A stretch of 64,000 nt of DNA. Source: Lewinellaceae bacterium (GTDB lineage Bacteria > Bacteroidota > Bacteroidia > Chitinophagales > Saprospiraceae). Location: positions 1 through 64,000 of the forward strand of contig JACJYG010000004.1 of NCBI GenBank assembly GCA_020636215.1, written 5' to 3'. The notes below the pieces were generated by a model. It was not told the DNA's origin and did not search any database. It saw nothing but the letters and a program-made list of their open reading frames with translations. The stretch's first letter is position 1. Each line of letters begins with the position of its first letter. Position numbers and translations under genes: made by a program. Below, one piece after another: positions 43,433 through 52,370 of this stretch.

Positions 43433-45136
43433 ATGAAACCATTCCTGTTCCTCCTCCTCGCCTCCATCGCCCTGCCCGCTCAGGCTCAGGTTCAGAATAA
43501 CAGCCCTTTTGAAAAACGGCAGTTCCAGGCCGCCGACGGGGGGATATTGCCCTACCGCATCCTTTATCCCAAAAATTACAACCGCAACAAACGCTACCCG
43601 CTGGTGCTGTTCCTGCATGCCGCCGGGGAACGGGGGACGGACAACGAGGCGCAGCTCACCTACGGTGCGTCCCTGTTCCTGGATTCCCTCAACCGAAGGA
43701 ATTACCCGGCCATTGTCGTATTTCCGCAGTGCGAACCGGATGAATACTGGACGGACCTCAGCCCCGACGGCCAAAGCTGGCGTTTCCCCTTCAACAACAC
43801 CCCTAATCCTTCCATGCAGCGGACGATCGCTCTGCTCGACAAACTGCAGCAGGGCGAAGCCGTCGACCCCAGGCGCGTTTACCTGATGGGGCTTTCCATG
43901 GGCGGATTTGCCGTTTTTGACCTACTGGCCCGCTTCCCGGACCGGTTCGCGGGGGCGGCGCCTATTGCCGGCGGGGGGCAACCTCTGCTGGCGCCGCTCT
44001 ATGCACCCAATACCAGTGTGTGGGCCTTCCACGGCGCTAAAGACGATGTCGTGCCGCCGGCGCTTTCCCGCAACGTCTGCGAGGCGCTCCTCCGGCAGGG
44101 GGCTGATGTGAAGTATACAGAATACCCGGCCGTCAAACATGAAAGCTGGAAACCGGCCCTATCGGAACCGGCCCTGTTGCCCTGGTTATTCAGTAAACGC
44201 CGGAGCACCGACAAGCGCTACCATCGCATCGCTTTCGGCCAAGCCAATAAAGACACTTATATCTACGCCACCAAGAATGGAGAATCGCTGGCCCTCGATG
44301 TGTATCGGCCGGCAGGGGATACCGCCCGGAACAGGGTCACCGTATTGTATGTCCATGGCGGTGGTTTTTCCGGCGGCCGCCGCGATGAACCGTTTCAGGT
44401 GGCTTTCGCCGAGCGGTTAGCCCGCATGGGTTATGTCGTGGTGTGTATGTCCTACCGGTTGACCATGAAAGGGCAGTCTTTTAGTTGTGACCAACCCGCG
44501 GCCAACAAGATCAAAACATTCCAGGCGGCGGTGGAGGATATCCGTGACGCCACCATCTACCTGCTCAGCAATCGCGGAAAACTGGGCATCGACCCCGGCC
44601 GCCTCGTGCTGGCCGGCAGCAGCGCCGGCGCCGAGGCGGTGCTCCACGCTGCTTACTGGCGCGATAAGGACCTGCTGCCTACCAGCCCCAAGCTTCCACA
44701 GGATTTTCGATACGGCGGCGTCATCAGCATGGCCGGCGCCATCGTCGACACCAGCCTCATATCGCGCCGCCGCGCCATCCCTACCCTCCTCTTCCATGGC
44801 ACCTGCGACCCGCTAGTGCCCTTCGCCGCCGCCCCCCACCACTACTGTCAGGAAACCGACCCTGGCTTCCTGCCGCTTTACGGTGGGTACACCATCGCTC
44901 AACGGTTACGAAGTATCGGCATGCCCTTCTTCCTGTTCACCGCCTGCCTCGGCCAGCATGAATGGAACAGCCTCCCCCTTACCGATTACGTTGGGGAGAT
45001 CACGAATTTCCTCTACGAAGACGTCTTCCTCGGCAACTTCCGACAGATCCAAATCCGCCACACCCAAGCCGGTGATTGCAGCCGCGGCGCCCTCCCCCTG
45101 GAATGCGAACCCCGCACAGTTGACGGCTCGCAGTGA
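43433..45136 (+). CDS. Secreted protein with two alpha/beta-hydrolase domains
   Basis: 567 residues, signal peptide ending in ALPAQAQ. Domain 1 (about 25-255) is an esterase/phospholipase-like hydrolase with LMGLSMGGFA (nucleophile Ser155), GAKDDVVP and a His in AVKHESW. Domain 2 (about 270-550) is an acetylesterase-like hydrolase with the oxyanion motif HGGGF (308-312), AGSSAGAE (Ser397) and late Asp (TCDPLVP) and His (LGQHEW) residues. Both catalytic triads look complete. Probably periplasmic or exported; substrates may be acetylated or feruloylated polysaccharides, which is inference. Confidence 0.88.
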   Translation: MKPFLFLLLASIALPAQAQVQNNSPFEKRQFQAADGGILPYRILYPKNYNRNKRYPLVLFLHAAGERGTDNEAQLTYGASLFLDSLNRRNYPAIVVFPQCEPDEYWTDLSPDGQSWRFPFNNTPNPSMQRTIALLDKLQQGEAVDPRRVYLMGLSMGGFAVFDLLARFPDRFAGAAPIAGGGQPLLAPLYAPNTSVWAFHGAKDDVVPPALSRNVCEALLRQGADVKYTEYPAVKHESWKPALSEPALLPWLFSKRRSTDKRYHRIAFGQANKDTYIYATKNGESLALDVYRPAGDTARNRVTVLYVHGGGFSGGRRDEPFQVAFAERLARMGYVVVCMSYRLTMKGQSFSCDQPAANKIKTFQAAVEDIRDATIYLLSNRGKLGIDPGRLVLAGSSAGAEAVLHAAYWRDKDLLPTSPKLPQDFRYGGVISMAGAIVDTSLISRRRAIPTLLFHGTCDPLVPFAAAPHHYCQETDPGFLPLYGGYTIAQRLRSIGMPFFLFTACLGQHEWNSLPLTDYVGEITNFLYEDVFLGNFRQIQIRHTQAGDCSRGALPLECEPRTVDGSQ

Positions 45137-45148
45137 AACCAATCGGGT

Positions 45149-45366
45149 GACCGATCTTCCGACCTTCAGACCTACTGACCTTCCGACCTACCGACCTACC
45201 GACCTCCTGACCTTCAGACCTACTGACCTTCAGACCTACCGACCTTCAGACCTCCTGACCTTCAGACCTTCAGACCTTCCCGACTCAGCCCACCGGGCTT
45301 CGCCGGGATGAAAAGCTGCGGTGCACCTTTTCAACCGACCTTCAGACCTACCGACCTTCCGACCTA
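45149..45366. repeat. Short tandem repeat of GACCTTCAGACCTAC type
   Basis: Degenerate 9-bp words (GACCTTCMG, GACCTACYG, GACCTCCTG) run from 45149 to about 45285, then a CCGGGATGAAAAGCTGCGG segment (partly shared with 24315-24335), then more copies to 45366. The array reaches into the stop codon of the minus-strand NYN gene (45364-45366). Confidence 0.85.
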
Positions 45367-46299
45367 CTCCACCAGGCTGACCTCCAGGGCGATATCCTGG
45401 CCGGTTTCCTCATTTTCACCAATCCGGAAAGTAACGGTATCGCCAACGAGCAGGTCGTTGAAGTCCACGTTTTCCAGTTCAGAGTAGTGGAAGAAGAGGT
45501 TGTTCGGTGGATAGTGTATAAAGCCGAAGCCCTCCTTCAGGGAAAGGATGGTACTGGTTTTTAGCCCGTTTTCCTTTTTCCCCACGATGACCGGTTTCTT
45601 CTTATCCGCCGCCGGTTTGGCGTCCACCTCCTTTTCCGGCCGGGGAACAAACAGATTTTCGATCAGGAATGAATCTTTGGCCGTGCGGCTATCGATCAGC
45701 TCGTGCATGGCAATGGGATAAGTGACCTCTTCGAGCAGGTCCTGAGAGGTGCGGGTGGTGCGGCTGTTGCCGAAATCATCGATGAACTCGAAATCCCAGG
45801 CCAGCACCATCACGCGGATGCCCAGGGAATTGAGCTTGCGGATCAGCGGCACATAATCGCCATCGGAGGCAATCAGCACCACCACGTCAAACCGCTTGTA
45901 AAAAGCCAGTTCAAAGACTTCAAGGGCCAGCCAAACATCTACGCCTTTCTCTGTCTTCCGGCCGGAAAAAGTACGCAGCGGCAGGTAGTGCGTCGTCACC
46001 CCTTCGGACATGAGGATATCCTCAAAAACCCGCTCGTAATACAGTTGGTTTGTTTTGCTGCTGGCTTCCGAAGCACTCAAGCGGCCCCGGAAATAATGCG
46101 CGTCCACGATCTGGCAGCGGCGAAAAGCGGCCGCCTCCCCTTCCAGCTCGGCTACTTTGTGGCGAACGAAGTCATGTAACCCTTTGATACTGATGCGACT
46201 CTTGCGCTCGTGTACGTAGTTATAATAATTGCTGACGTGGTAGAAATAATTGCCGTCGTAAAAAACTGCTATTTTGGTGAGAGAAACATTATTGCTCAT
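45364..46299 (-). CDS. NYN-domain (LabA/DUF88-like) protein with C-terminal cold-shock domain
   Basis: 311 residues from ATG 46299 (an upstream GTG/TTG at 46347 adds 16 residues of poor quality). The NYN (PIN-like) RNase domain spans residues ~8-210: AVFYDGNYFYH with Asp15, EKGVDVWLALEVFELAF, and LIASDGDYVPLIRKL with the acidic cluster. A linker rich in Lys/Glu follows, and residues ~245-310 form a CSD-like OB-fold (STILSLKEGFGFIHYPPNNLFFHYSEL). This suggests an RNA-binding nuclease or RNA regulator in the cytoplasm. Activity not proven. Confidence 0.88.
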   Translation of the reverse strand: MSNNVSLTKIAVFYDGNYFYHVSNYYNYVHERKSRISIKGLHDFVRHKVAELEGEAAAFRRCQIVDAHYFRGRLSASEASSKTNQLYYERVFEDILMSEGVTTHYLPLRTFSGRKTEKGVDVWLALEVFELAFYKRFDVVVLIASDGDYVPLIRKLNSLGIRVMVLAWDFEFIDDFGNSRTTRTSQDLLEEVTYPIAMHELIDSRTAKDSFLIENLFVPRPEKEVDAKPAADKKKPVIVGKKENGLKTSTILSLKEGFGFIHYPPNNLFFHYSELENVDFNDLLVGDTVTFRIGENEETGQDIALEVSLVE

Positions 46300-46513
46300 A
46301 GTGTTCGGATGGCCCGATTTTTTTGCTGCAAAGATACGAAAAGTCAATGCCTTTTATGAATGGCGCCTGATGCTTGCGATTGCCCCTTTCGCCAGCTAAA
46401 CAACAATTCCCCCCCATGCCTCCTCAATCTAACCTTCTAATACGGCACTTTTCTGTTGTTGTTTTTGTTTTTGTTACAGATTTCCAGGATATTGGTTTAC
46501 TAAAATATTAACT

Positions 46514-46762
46514 ATGGACCCTAATCAATCTGAATTTATGACTTCTTCAAAATTGAACCCGGTTCAACTACACTTGCTTGAACTCTTTTCTAAAGATATG
46601 ACTGAGCAGGAGTTGTTCGAAATCCAGGCGCTGTTGGTTCAATACTATGCAGGAAAGGTGGATGATGAATTAGATCAGATATGGGAAAAACGAAATTATT
46701 CCCCCGAGTCCTTTCATGAAGCGACCCGGGATCTACACTTAAGAGCGAAGAAGGAATCCTGA
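46514..46762 (+). CDS. Antitoxin of PIN toxin family, third copy
   Basis: 82 residues; shares with the copies at 15438 and 25121 the region SKLNPVQLHLLELFSKDMTEQELFEIQALLVQYYAGK and an acidic Trp-Glu tail. Start ATG 46514; an internal ATG (46538) is possible. Stop overlaps the toxin ATG by one base (TGATG). Intact while its toxin is frameshifted. The upstream region here does not resemble that of the other two copies. Confidence 0.72.
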   Translation: MDPNQSEFMTSSKLNPVQLHLLELFSKDMTEQELFEIQALLVQYYAGKVDDELDQIWEKRNYSPESFHEATRDLHLRAKKES

Positions 46763-46922
46763 TGACCATCGTTTTAGACACCAACTGCTTAATCCAGATA
46801 TTGCTGCAAACGCTGATTTCATTCTTACGAATGATAAACACTTTAATGTATTAAAGAATGTTGATTTTCCTAAAATAGCCTGCCTTTCCATGGAAGATTT
46901 TGAACATTCTTTTAGAACTTGA
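46762..46922 (+). pseudogene. PIN toxin with internal deletion and frameshift
   Basis: The first 12 codons (TIVLDTNCLIQI) match a PIN toxin N-terminus; the C-terminal part (ADFILTNDKHFNVLKNVDFPK) is encoded in another frame up to TGA 46920-46922. The central portion, with most acidic residues, is gone, and the first frame stops at about 46855. This is a third independent decay product of the same gene family. Confidence 0.78.
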
Positions 46923-47017
46923 GCAACTTTCTTCCGGCGCATCTCTGACTATTGTAATGATTTCCGGCTCACTGATGACTGCCAAAATTCCCTATCTTGT
47001 TCAAAAATCCCTGGCCT

Positions 47018-48538
47018 ATGAAACGCCTGATCCCTTTGCTTTGCCTGCTCTGCTTCCTGGCCTGTAACAGCCGGGAACAATCTTCCACCAGAGGCGCCGA
47101 AGCCGAAAGCCAGCCGGCGGAAGCCGCAGCCAGGCCTCTCGAGCTCAACCCGGTGTACCATCAGCTTTACGAGGCCCACGAAAAATACCGGGAGCCTACC
47201 ATCCGCCAGCAACGCTTCAAACAAGCCGACATCGAACCCCTGATCCAGCGCCTTCAGCTCCCCTTCCAGACACGGAAGGCAGGGCAGTCCATTGAAGGGC
47301 GCAGTATTTATCTCGTACAACTGGGCAATGGGCCAAAAACGGTACTACTGTGGTCCCAAATGCATGGCGACGAATCTACCGCCACCATGGCCCTGCTCGA
47401 CATCTTCAACTTCTTTAGCACCAGTGATGAATTCGACCCGCTGCGCCGCCAACTGCTCAACGAGCTGACCCTCTATTTCATTCCGATGCTCAACCCGGAT
47501 GGGGCCGAGCGGTTCCAGCGCCGCAACGCCATCGATATCGACCTCAATCGCGACGCCCTGCGCCTGCAATGCCCCGAAGCCCAGATCCTCAAAACCATCC
47601 GCGACCAAACCCAGGCGCAGTGGGGCTTCAACCTCCATGACCAAAGCCGCTACTACGGCGCCGGCTACGAACCGGCCACCGCTTCCATCTCTTTCCTCGC
47701 TCCGGCCTTCAACCTGACTAAGGATATCAACGAGGTGCGGGGCAATGCCATGCGGCTCATCGGCCTGCTCAACCAAACCCTGCAGGAATACATCCCCAAT
47801 AAAGTGGCCCGCTATGACGACGAGTTCGAACCCCGCGCCTTCGGCGACAATATTCAAAAATGGGGCACCAGCACCATCCTCATCGAAAGCGGCGGCCTGG
47901 CCAACGACCCCGAAAAACAGGAACTCCGCCGGCTGAACTTCACCGCCCTGATGGCGGCCTTCGAGGCCATTGCTTCCGGAAGGTATACCCAATCCAATAT
48001 CCAGGATTACGAAAAAATCCCCTTCAACAACAACAATGCCTTCCATGACCTCATCCTTCGGGAAGCGCAAATACAGAAAAACGGCCAGTGGTTTACCGTC
48101 GACCTGGGCTTCCGCCATGCCCAGGCCGACTATAATAACCATAAGGCTTACTACCCCAGAGCTACCCTCGCTGACATCGGCGACCTCTCCACTTTCCACG
48201 CCTACGAATCTTTCGACGCCAGAGGGTACCGCATTGTCCCGGGCCTTACCTACACTAAGGCCCTACCCAACCTCAGCGCCCTGCGACAGCTCGACATCGC
48301 CGCCCTGCTCCGGCAAGGCTATACGACTTTCCAACTACAACAGGAACCTAAACGCCAGGAGTGGGCGGAAATACCGGCCGAAATTACCGGCCCCGGCAAA
48401 AAACCTTCCAACGAAATCCGCCTCAATGGCAATCCCTCTTTCCTGCTGCAAAAAGATGGCGCCTTCCATTATGCCGTGATCAATGGTTTTTTGTACGATT
48501 TGAAAAAGGTAGGGAAAGGTATTCCGCAAAAGCGCTAG
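47018..48538 (+). CDS. M14 zinc carboxypeptidase lipoprotein
   Basis: 506 residues from ATG 47018; an in-frame TTG at 46997 would precede the signal peptide. Lipoprotein signal MKRLIPLLCLLCFLAC with Cys16. M14 zinc ligands: His116 and Glu119 in SQMHGDEST, His207 in NLHDQSR; NPDGAERF and DLNRD (substrate-carboxylate binding Arg) lie between. Residues beyond ~330 form an extra domain. Probably trims peptides at the outer membrane or in the periplasm. Catalytic Glu is probably in the FGDNIQKWGTSTILIESGG segment. Confidence 0.9.
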   Translation: MKRLIPLLCLLCFLACNSREQSSTRGAEAESQPAEAAARPLELNPVYHQLYEAHEKYREPTIRQQRFKQADIEPLIQRLQLPFQTRKAGQSIEGRSIYLVQLGNGPKTVLLWSQMHGDESTATMALLDIFNFFSTSDEFDPLRRQLLNELTLYFIPMLNPDGAERFQRRNAIDIDLNRDALRLQCPEAQILKTIRDQTQAQWGFNLHDQSRYYGAGYEPATASISFLAPAFNLTKDINEVRGNAMRLIGLLNQTLQEYIPNKVARYDDEFEPRAFGDNIQKWGTSTILIESGGLANDPEKQELRRLNFTALMAAFEAIASGRYTQSNIQDYEKIPFNNNNAFHDLILREAQIQKNGQWFTVDLGFRHAQADYNNHKAYYPRATLADIGDLSTFHAYESFDARGYRIVPGLTYTKALPNLSALRQLDIAALLRQGYTTFQLQQEPKRQEWAEIPAEITGPGKKPSNEIRLNGNPSFLLQKDGAFHYAVINGFLYDLKKVGKGIPQKR

Positions 48539-48548
48539 GGCGGGGCTA

Positions 48549-48930
48549 TGCTGCTTTTGCCCTTCAGGCAAAATGGAGGCTCCGCCGGGATGGCTGCTCG
48601 GAGCGATCCCTGGGGTGTGCTGCTTTTGCCTTTCAGGCAAAGCCATGGGGATAGTTCAATCAAGTGTGTCGCCGCAGCCGTAATCCTTTGATATCCAGGG
48701 CAACTTTAAACGTGACACGAGCGAAGCGACTGATGGAATAAACCCGTCCGTCTGTCTAGTCAGCCGGATAAAATCTCTGTGAGGCCGGGCAAGCCTGAAA
48801 CCCGTCTGTGTCAGCCGGGCAAGCTTTGAACAGTCCCAAGCCATGTATAAGGATTGGGCCACCTGGGTAACCATGGATTCGCATAACCATTCAACCATTT
48901 TTAACCGGCTCATTAGAGACGGTCAGCCAT
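48549..48930. repeat. Mixed intergenic repeats
   Basis: Contains a 23-bp direct repeat TGCTGCTTTTGCCYTTCAGG (48549 and 48618), an inverted single-unit copy of the 31710-31857 repeat (48745-48838), and AACCGGCTCATTAGAGACGG (48903-48922), which recurs with few changes at 53917-53936. No gene seen between 48539 and 48950. Confidence 0.7.
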
Positions 48931-48950
48931 TTAGCCATTCACCTCCCCCC

Positions 48951-49973
48951 CTATTCCGGCAAAAACTCCGGATTGGCAATAAACGTACTGTCGGTTAGGG
49001 CTTGCAGGAAAGCCAGCAGGTCTGCTTTTTCCATTTCGGAGAGCCCCAGGGGCCGAATGCGCTCATCCTTGTTGGGATGCTGGCTGCCGCCACTGTTGTA
49101 ATGGGCGATAACGGCTTCCAGGCCGGGCAGGCTGCCATCGTGCATATAGGGCGCCGTGAGGGCGATATTGCGCAGGGTTGGCACGCGGAATTTACCCTCA
49201 TCTTCGGGCAGAAATGTTGCGCGCATACGGCCCGGGTCCGCATAAGTGTCGTAAAGGCCATTGTTGTGAAAACCGTTGTCGGTAAAATTGAAGCCCGAAT
49301 GACAGCTGCTGCATTGCGCCCGCTCGCTGAAGAATAAGGCGCTGCCCCGTTTGGCGCTTTCCGACAGGCTGCCCTTGCCCTGCTCATAGCGGTCATACGG
49401 CGAATCGCCGCTGATGAGGATGCGCAGGAATGCAGCCAGCGCCCGGGTGATCGTAAAAGGAGAAGCCTCTTCGCCATAGGCCCGTTGGAAAGCCTCCAGG
49501 TAATCCGGATGGGCGTTCAGCCGGAGTGCTGCCGACAGGATAGACAAGTCCATCTCGTTGTGGTCCTCGATGGGGACCAGGGCCTGCAAGTCCAACTTGG
49601 GCACCCCGCCATCTTTATTGACCAGCGTCAGGTACGCCACATTCGCCAGGGTAGGTGCATTGCGGAGGCCCAACCGCCTCCCTACTCCAGGGCTGATCGG
49701 CGCATCGTCGGCAAAGGCCAGGGCGGGCAAATGACAACTGGCGCAGCTGATGGTAGAATCCGCCGAAAGAATAGGATCATAAAACAATCGCTTGCCCAGG
49801 GCCACCCGCGCCACGGTCAGCGCGTTGTCTTCCGGGATGTCGGGATAAGGGAAGCCCGGAGGCAACTGCAGGGCATAAGGCGTGTCGTCTATCGGAGAAG
49901 GATCACCTTCCCGACAGCCAACACCGGCCAGGGCCAGTAGCAGGAGAATCAATGTGAATATGCGTGGATGCAT
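48951..49973 (-). CDS. Dihaem cytochrome c peroxidase/MauG family, probable MbnH
   Basis: 340 residues, lipoprotein signal with Cys20 (LLLALAGVGC). Two c-haem sites, CASCH (77-81) and CSSCH (221-225), plus ALVPIEDHNEM and TAPYMHDGSLPGLEAVI, are the dihaem peroxidase/MauG layout. Its neighbour at 50098 is an MbnP-like protein; in methanobactin-type loci the dihaem enzyme MbnH oxidises a Trp of MbnP to kynurenine to create a copper site. I therefore read it as MbnH rather than a peroxide-detoxifying peroxidase. The tandem ACGTCAGA words (49992-50097) separate the two. MbnH assignment rests on context. Confidence 0.88.
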   Translation of the reverse strand: MHPRIFTLILLLLALAGVGCREGDPSPIDDTPYALQLPPGFPYPDIPEDNALTVARVALGKRLFYDPILSADSTISCASCHLPALAFADDAPISPGVGRRLGLRNAPTLANVAYLTLVNKDGGVPKLDLQALVPIEDHNEMDLSILSAALRLNAHPDYLEAFQRAYGEEASPFTITRALAAFLRILISGDSPYDRYEQGKGSLSESAKRGSALFFSERAQCSSCHSGFNFTDNGFHNNGLYDTYADPGRMRATFLPEDEGKFRVPTLRNIALTAPYMHDGSLPGLEAVIAHYNSGGSQHPNKDERIRPLGLSEMEKADLLAFLQALTDSTFIANPEFLPE

Positions 49974-49991
49974 AGGCTTGGGGGATGCGGA

Positions 49992-50097
49992 AAGGCCGGA
50001 ACGTCAGAAAGTCGCACGTCAGAACGTCAGAACGTCGGAATGCCAGCTAAGGTGCGGCCTGCCGACCTGCGACGTGCTGACGTGCGGCCTGCGGCCT
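49992..50097. repeat. Short tandem words ACGTCAGA/GACGTGC
   Basis: Degenerate AACGTCAGA words (period about 10) followed by GACGTGCTGACGTGCGGCCT words fill the spacer between the MbnP-like and MbnH-like genes. Confidence 0.7.
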
Positions 50098-50841
50098 CTA
50101 TTCATGCATATACTTAAATGCATTTGGCAAATTGCCCACAAACTTGTTGGCCAGCCCCATATTGTCGCCGGTGTGGGTCAAATGGTCCTGGCTCAGGTCG
50201 ATCCCTTCGAACAATTTAGCCAGGTCGAATTCAAAATGCAGGGGATTCATTCCGGCTTCAACATCCTTGTGGATTGTGAACTCCAGGTTGGTCAGGAAAG
50301 GATTGGTGCCGATGTGGATCTCCATGCTTTCGTCAGGGACGCCGTCACCGTTGGTGTCAACTTTGCCATCGACGCGGATGAAGCGGTAGCCCGAAAGCCA
50401 GTTCCAATGCATTGCGGGGAACTGAACAGATAAGGGGTCATCCGATTTGCGGTTGGTAAAATCCGATTCCGTCTGGCCATTCTCATCCGGCCCAACGCCG
50501 ATGAAGTACTTCAGCATGTGCTGGTGGCCAACCGGCAGCGTGCCGATTTCCTGCATGCCGGATTCTGGCGTCACCAACAGGTATTTATCCGTCATCTCCG
50601 TTTCCGCACCTTCTTCTGATTCGAAGGTAATGCCGCCTACGTAAAAATTGGCAATGCTGAATTTTACGGCCGTGCCGTTGATGTCATACACCCGCGAAGT
50701 ATCAAAGGCTTCGCCATTGACGAGGTATTCGAAATCCATACCCAGCACTGGCGATTCTTCGTCGTCATTGGTGCAGGCAGTGAAAAACAGGGCGCTGCCT
50801 ACGGCGAGCAAGGCCAGGAAAAAAAAGTGTGATCGTTTCAT
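50098..50841 (-). CDS. MbnP-like copper-binding lipoprotein
   Basis: 247 residues. Lipoprotein signal with Cys23 (SALFFTAC). Matches the MbnP family in FSIANFYVGGITF, a GTLPVGHQHML segment, FIGVGPDE and FPAMHWNWLSGYRFIRVDG. In MbnP a Trp is converted to kynurenine by MbnH and binds Cu(I); Trp146 or Trp148 in HWNW is the natural candidate here. Followed in the operon by the dihaem gene. Acts in the periplasm or at the outer membrane. Family assignment good; copper role from family knowledge. Confidence 0.9.
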   Translation of the reverse strand: MKRSHFFFLALLAVGSALFFTACTNDDEESPVLGMDFEYLVNGEAFDTSRVYDINGTAVKFSIANFYVGGITFESEEGAETEMTDKYLLVTPESGMQEIGTLPVGHQHMLKYFIGVGPDENGQTESDFTNRKSDDPLSVQFPAMHWNWLSGYRFIRVDGKVDTNGDGVPDESMEIHIGTNPFLTNLEFTIHKDVEAGMNPLHFEFDLAKLFEGIDLSQDHLTHTGDNMGLANKFVGNLPNAFKYMHE

Positions 50842-50932
50842 AAGTAAATAATAGGTTTAAGAATTAAACAACTAATTTCTATCAATTCCCGCTAGTGGTA
50901 AAGGAAATTTCTACCGGACAGGTGACAAATGC

Positions 50933-51343
50933 TCATTCCACCCCTATGGGAATGGACATTCGGGTTGTATTGTACTCATGGTCAACCGCTTCTACATCCA
51001 GGCGGAAGGGGCCGATGGCGTCTTCGGGGATGAGAAACTGTTGTTCCACTTTCCAGTTTTTCGTGTGGATATGCTTTTTTTCCACCAGGCTGGGCTGGCC
51101 GGTACTTTCATCCATCATGTAAATGTAATAGGCATGCATGCCGAGATTGTCGGCAAATTCGATGGTGATCGGCGCCAGGCTGCCTTTCGGAAAGATCGCA
51201 TTTTCCAATGGAGCAATGACATGTATGGCCGGAGCCTCTGTGTCAAGTGCCGGCTGATCAGCCGCCTTACTGCAGGCGGCCAGGGCCAGCGCCTGGAAAA
51301 TAGCCAGGGTTTTGAAAATAGATTTTATGAATCGACGGTCCAT
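50933..51343 (-). CDS. DUF4625-type lipoprotein
   Basis: 136 residues from ATG 51343; longer frame to 51547 overlaps the barrel gene and is not a real extension. Lipobox LAAC with Cys24. The mature part is a single Ig-like beta-domain (APAIHVIAPLENAIFPKGS, FADNLGMHAYYIYMMDE, WKVEQQFLIPEDAIG) matching the DUF4625 pattern. Function unknown; it lies in the middle of the copper operon, 11 bp after the barrel gene. His residues near EKKHIHTKNW might bind metal, which is speculation. Confidence 0.8.
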   Translation of the reverse strand: MDRRFIKSIFKTLAIFQALALAACSKAADQPALDTEAPAIHVIAPLENAIFPKGSLAPITIEFADNLGMHAYYIYMMDESTGQPSLVEKKHIHTKNWKVEQQFLIPEDAIGPFRLDVEAVDHEYNTTRMSIPIGVE

Positions 51344-51354
51344 TGTTGCGTTTT

Positions 51355-52263
51355 TTAAAAAAAGTAATTGAGGTGCACCGAAGCTCTGCTTCCGGCGTCC
51401 AGCAGGCCCGCGCTCAAATTCTGAGACAGTGGAAGGCTCCAACTTGCGCCCAGATTGAAACGCGGCCAGTACAACTCCAGTCCCAGCCCTCCAAAGAGGG
51501 CTTCTCCTCCGGTATTGGTGTGATAATATCCTTCCTCCACGTCCCATCCGGCTTTTTCATACAATAAACTGGCATTGGGCATGACTTCCAACATCCCGCT
51601 GCTGCCCAGCCAAAAGAGCGTGGCGGCGCCATTGAACCGATGGCCAAAGCGATAGTCATTTGCATTGGTATTGTTGTATCGGTAAGTGCCATCGAGGTTG
51701 AGGCCAAATGTGCGCCACCGTCCGGTATAGTTCAGGTTGAACAGCACATCCCAGCTACCGCTCCCCAACTGAAAATTGGGGTTGGACAGATCGAGCGGTT
51801 CCCTGCGGAGGTACCGCCCGGTGGGCGCCTTGACGCCCGCTCCCAGGGCCAGGCGGTGCCGTACCGCAAACTTCAGGCTGTCGCTGTTGTCGATGATGGT
51901 AAAACTGGCCATAGCCAGCGCATCCCCTACCCCCTCTATGGCCCGGGCCCCTGTTGGCTCCCGGCGAACGTTGTAGGCATAGGGTAAAATGGCCACTACC
52001 TGCAGGAAAGGGCTAAGCCGATACCGGGCTCGCAACTCGATAGCGTTGAAGTATTCCGGAATGCCGCCCTGTTCGGGATAAATATCCTGTTCGAAAAAAG
52101 ACCGGTAGCTTTGGTGCTGCCACCATATCCCAACGTAATGATTATTGTTGTTGGGCATTAAGCCCCAATAGGCCTGCGACAGGCTGCATCCGCACGCATC
52201 ACAAGCTTTGGCGGACAAACTGCCGAACAACAGGGCGGCCAGCAGTAAATATTTTATTGCCAT
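51355..52263 (-). CDS. Outer-membrane beta-barrel protein with N-terminal CDACGC motif
   Basis: 302 residues, signal peptide then a CDACGC motif at 21-26 immediately after the cleavage point. The rest alternates aromatic and polar residues in ~12-14 strands, ending in VHLNYFF with the C-terminal aromatic typical of outer-membrane barrels. A Cys-rich mature N-terminus suggests metal contact at the periplasmic side. Being co-directional with MbnP/MbnH-like genes it may be the copper or copper-chelate channel. Not a TonB-dependent receptor (no plug). Confidence 0.8.
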   Translation of the reverse strand: MAIKYLLLAALLFGSLSAKACDACGCSLSQAYWGLMPNNNNHYVGIWWQHQSYRSFFEQDIYPEQGGIPEYFNAIELRARYRLSPFLQVVAILPYAYNVRREPTGARAIEGVGDALAMASFTIIDNSDSLKFAVRHRLALGAGVKAPTGRYLRREPLDLSNPNFQLGSGSWDVLFNLNYTGRWRTFGLNLDGTYRYNNTNANDYRFGHRFNGAATLFWLGSSGMLEVMPNASLLYEKAGWDVEEGYYHTNTGGEALFGGLGLELYWPRFNLGASWSLPLSQNLSAGLLDAGSRASVHLNYFF

Positions 52264-52370
52264 TAGATAAAAGCGGATAATCCCTCTTTGTTCTTCTCAA
52301 ATTGGAATGAGCAGGAAAAAAAAGGAAATGGACACCATTAACTGACGAGGCGGGCTCGCCTGTTATTAAA

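Noticed and set aside
47345..48199. 284-codon minus-strand frame over the M14 peptidase
   Set aside because: Antisense shadow; the plus-strand zinc-ligand motifs are complete.
48951..49973. Ordinary peroxide-detoxifying cytochrome c peroxidase
   Set aside because: Possible by motif alone, but the MbnP-like neighbour makes an MbnH role more likely; kept as the alternative.
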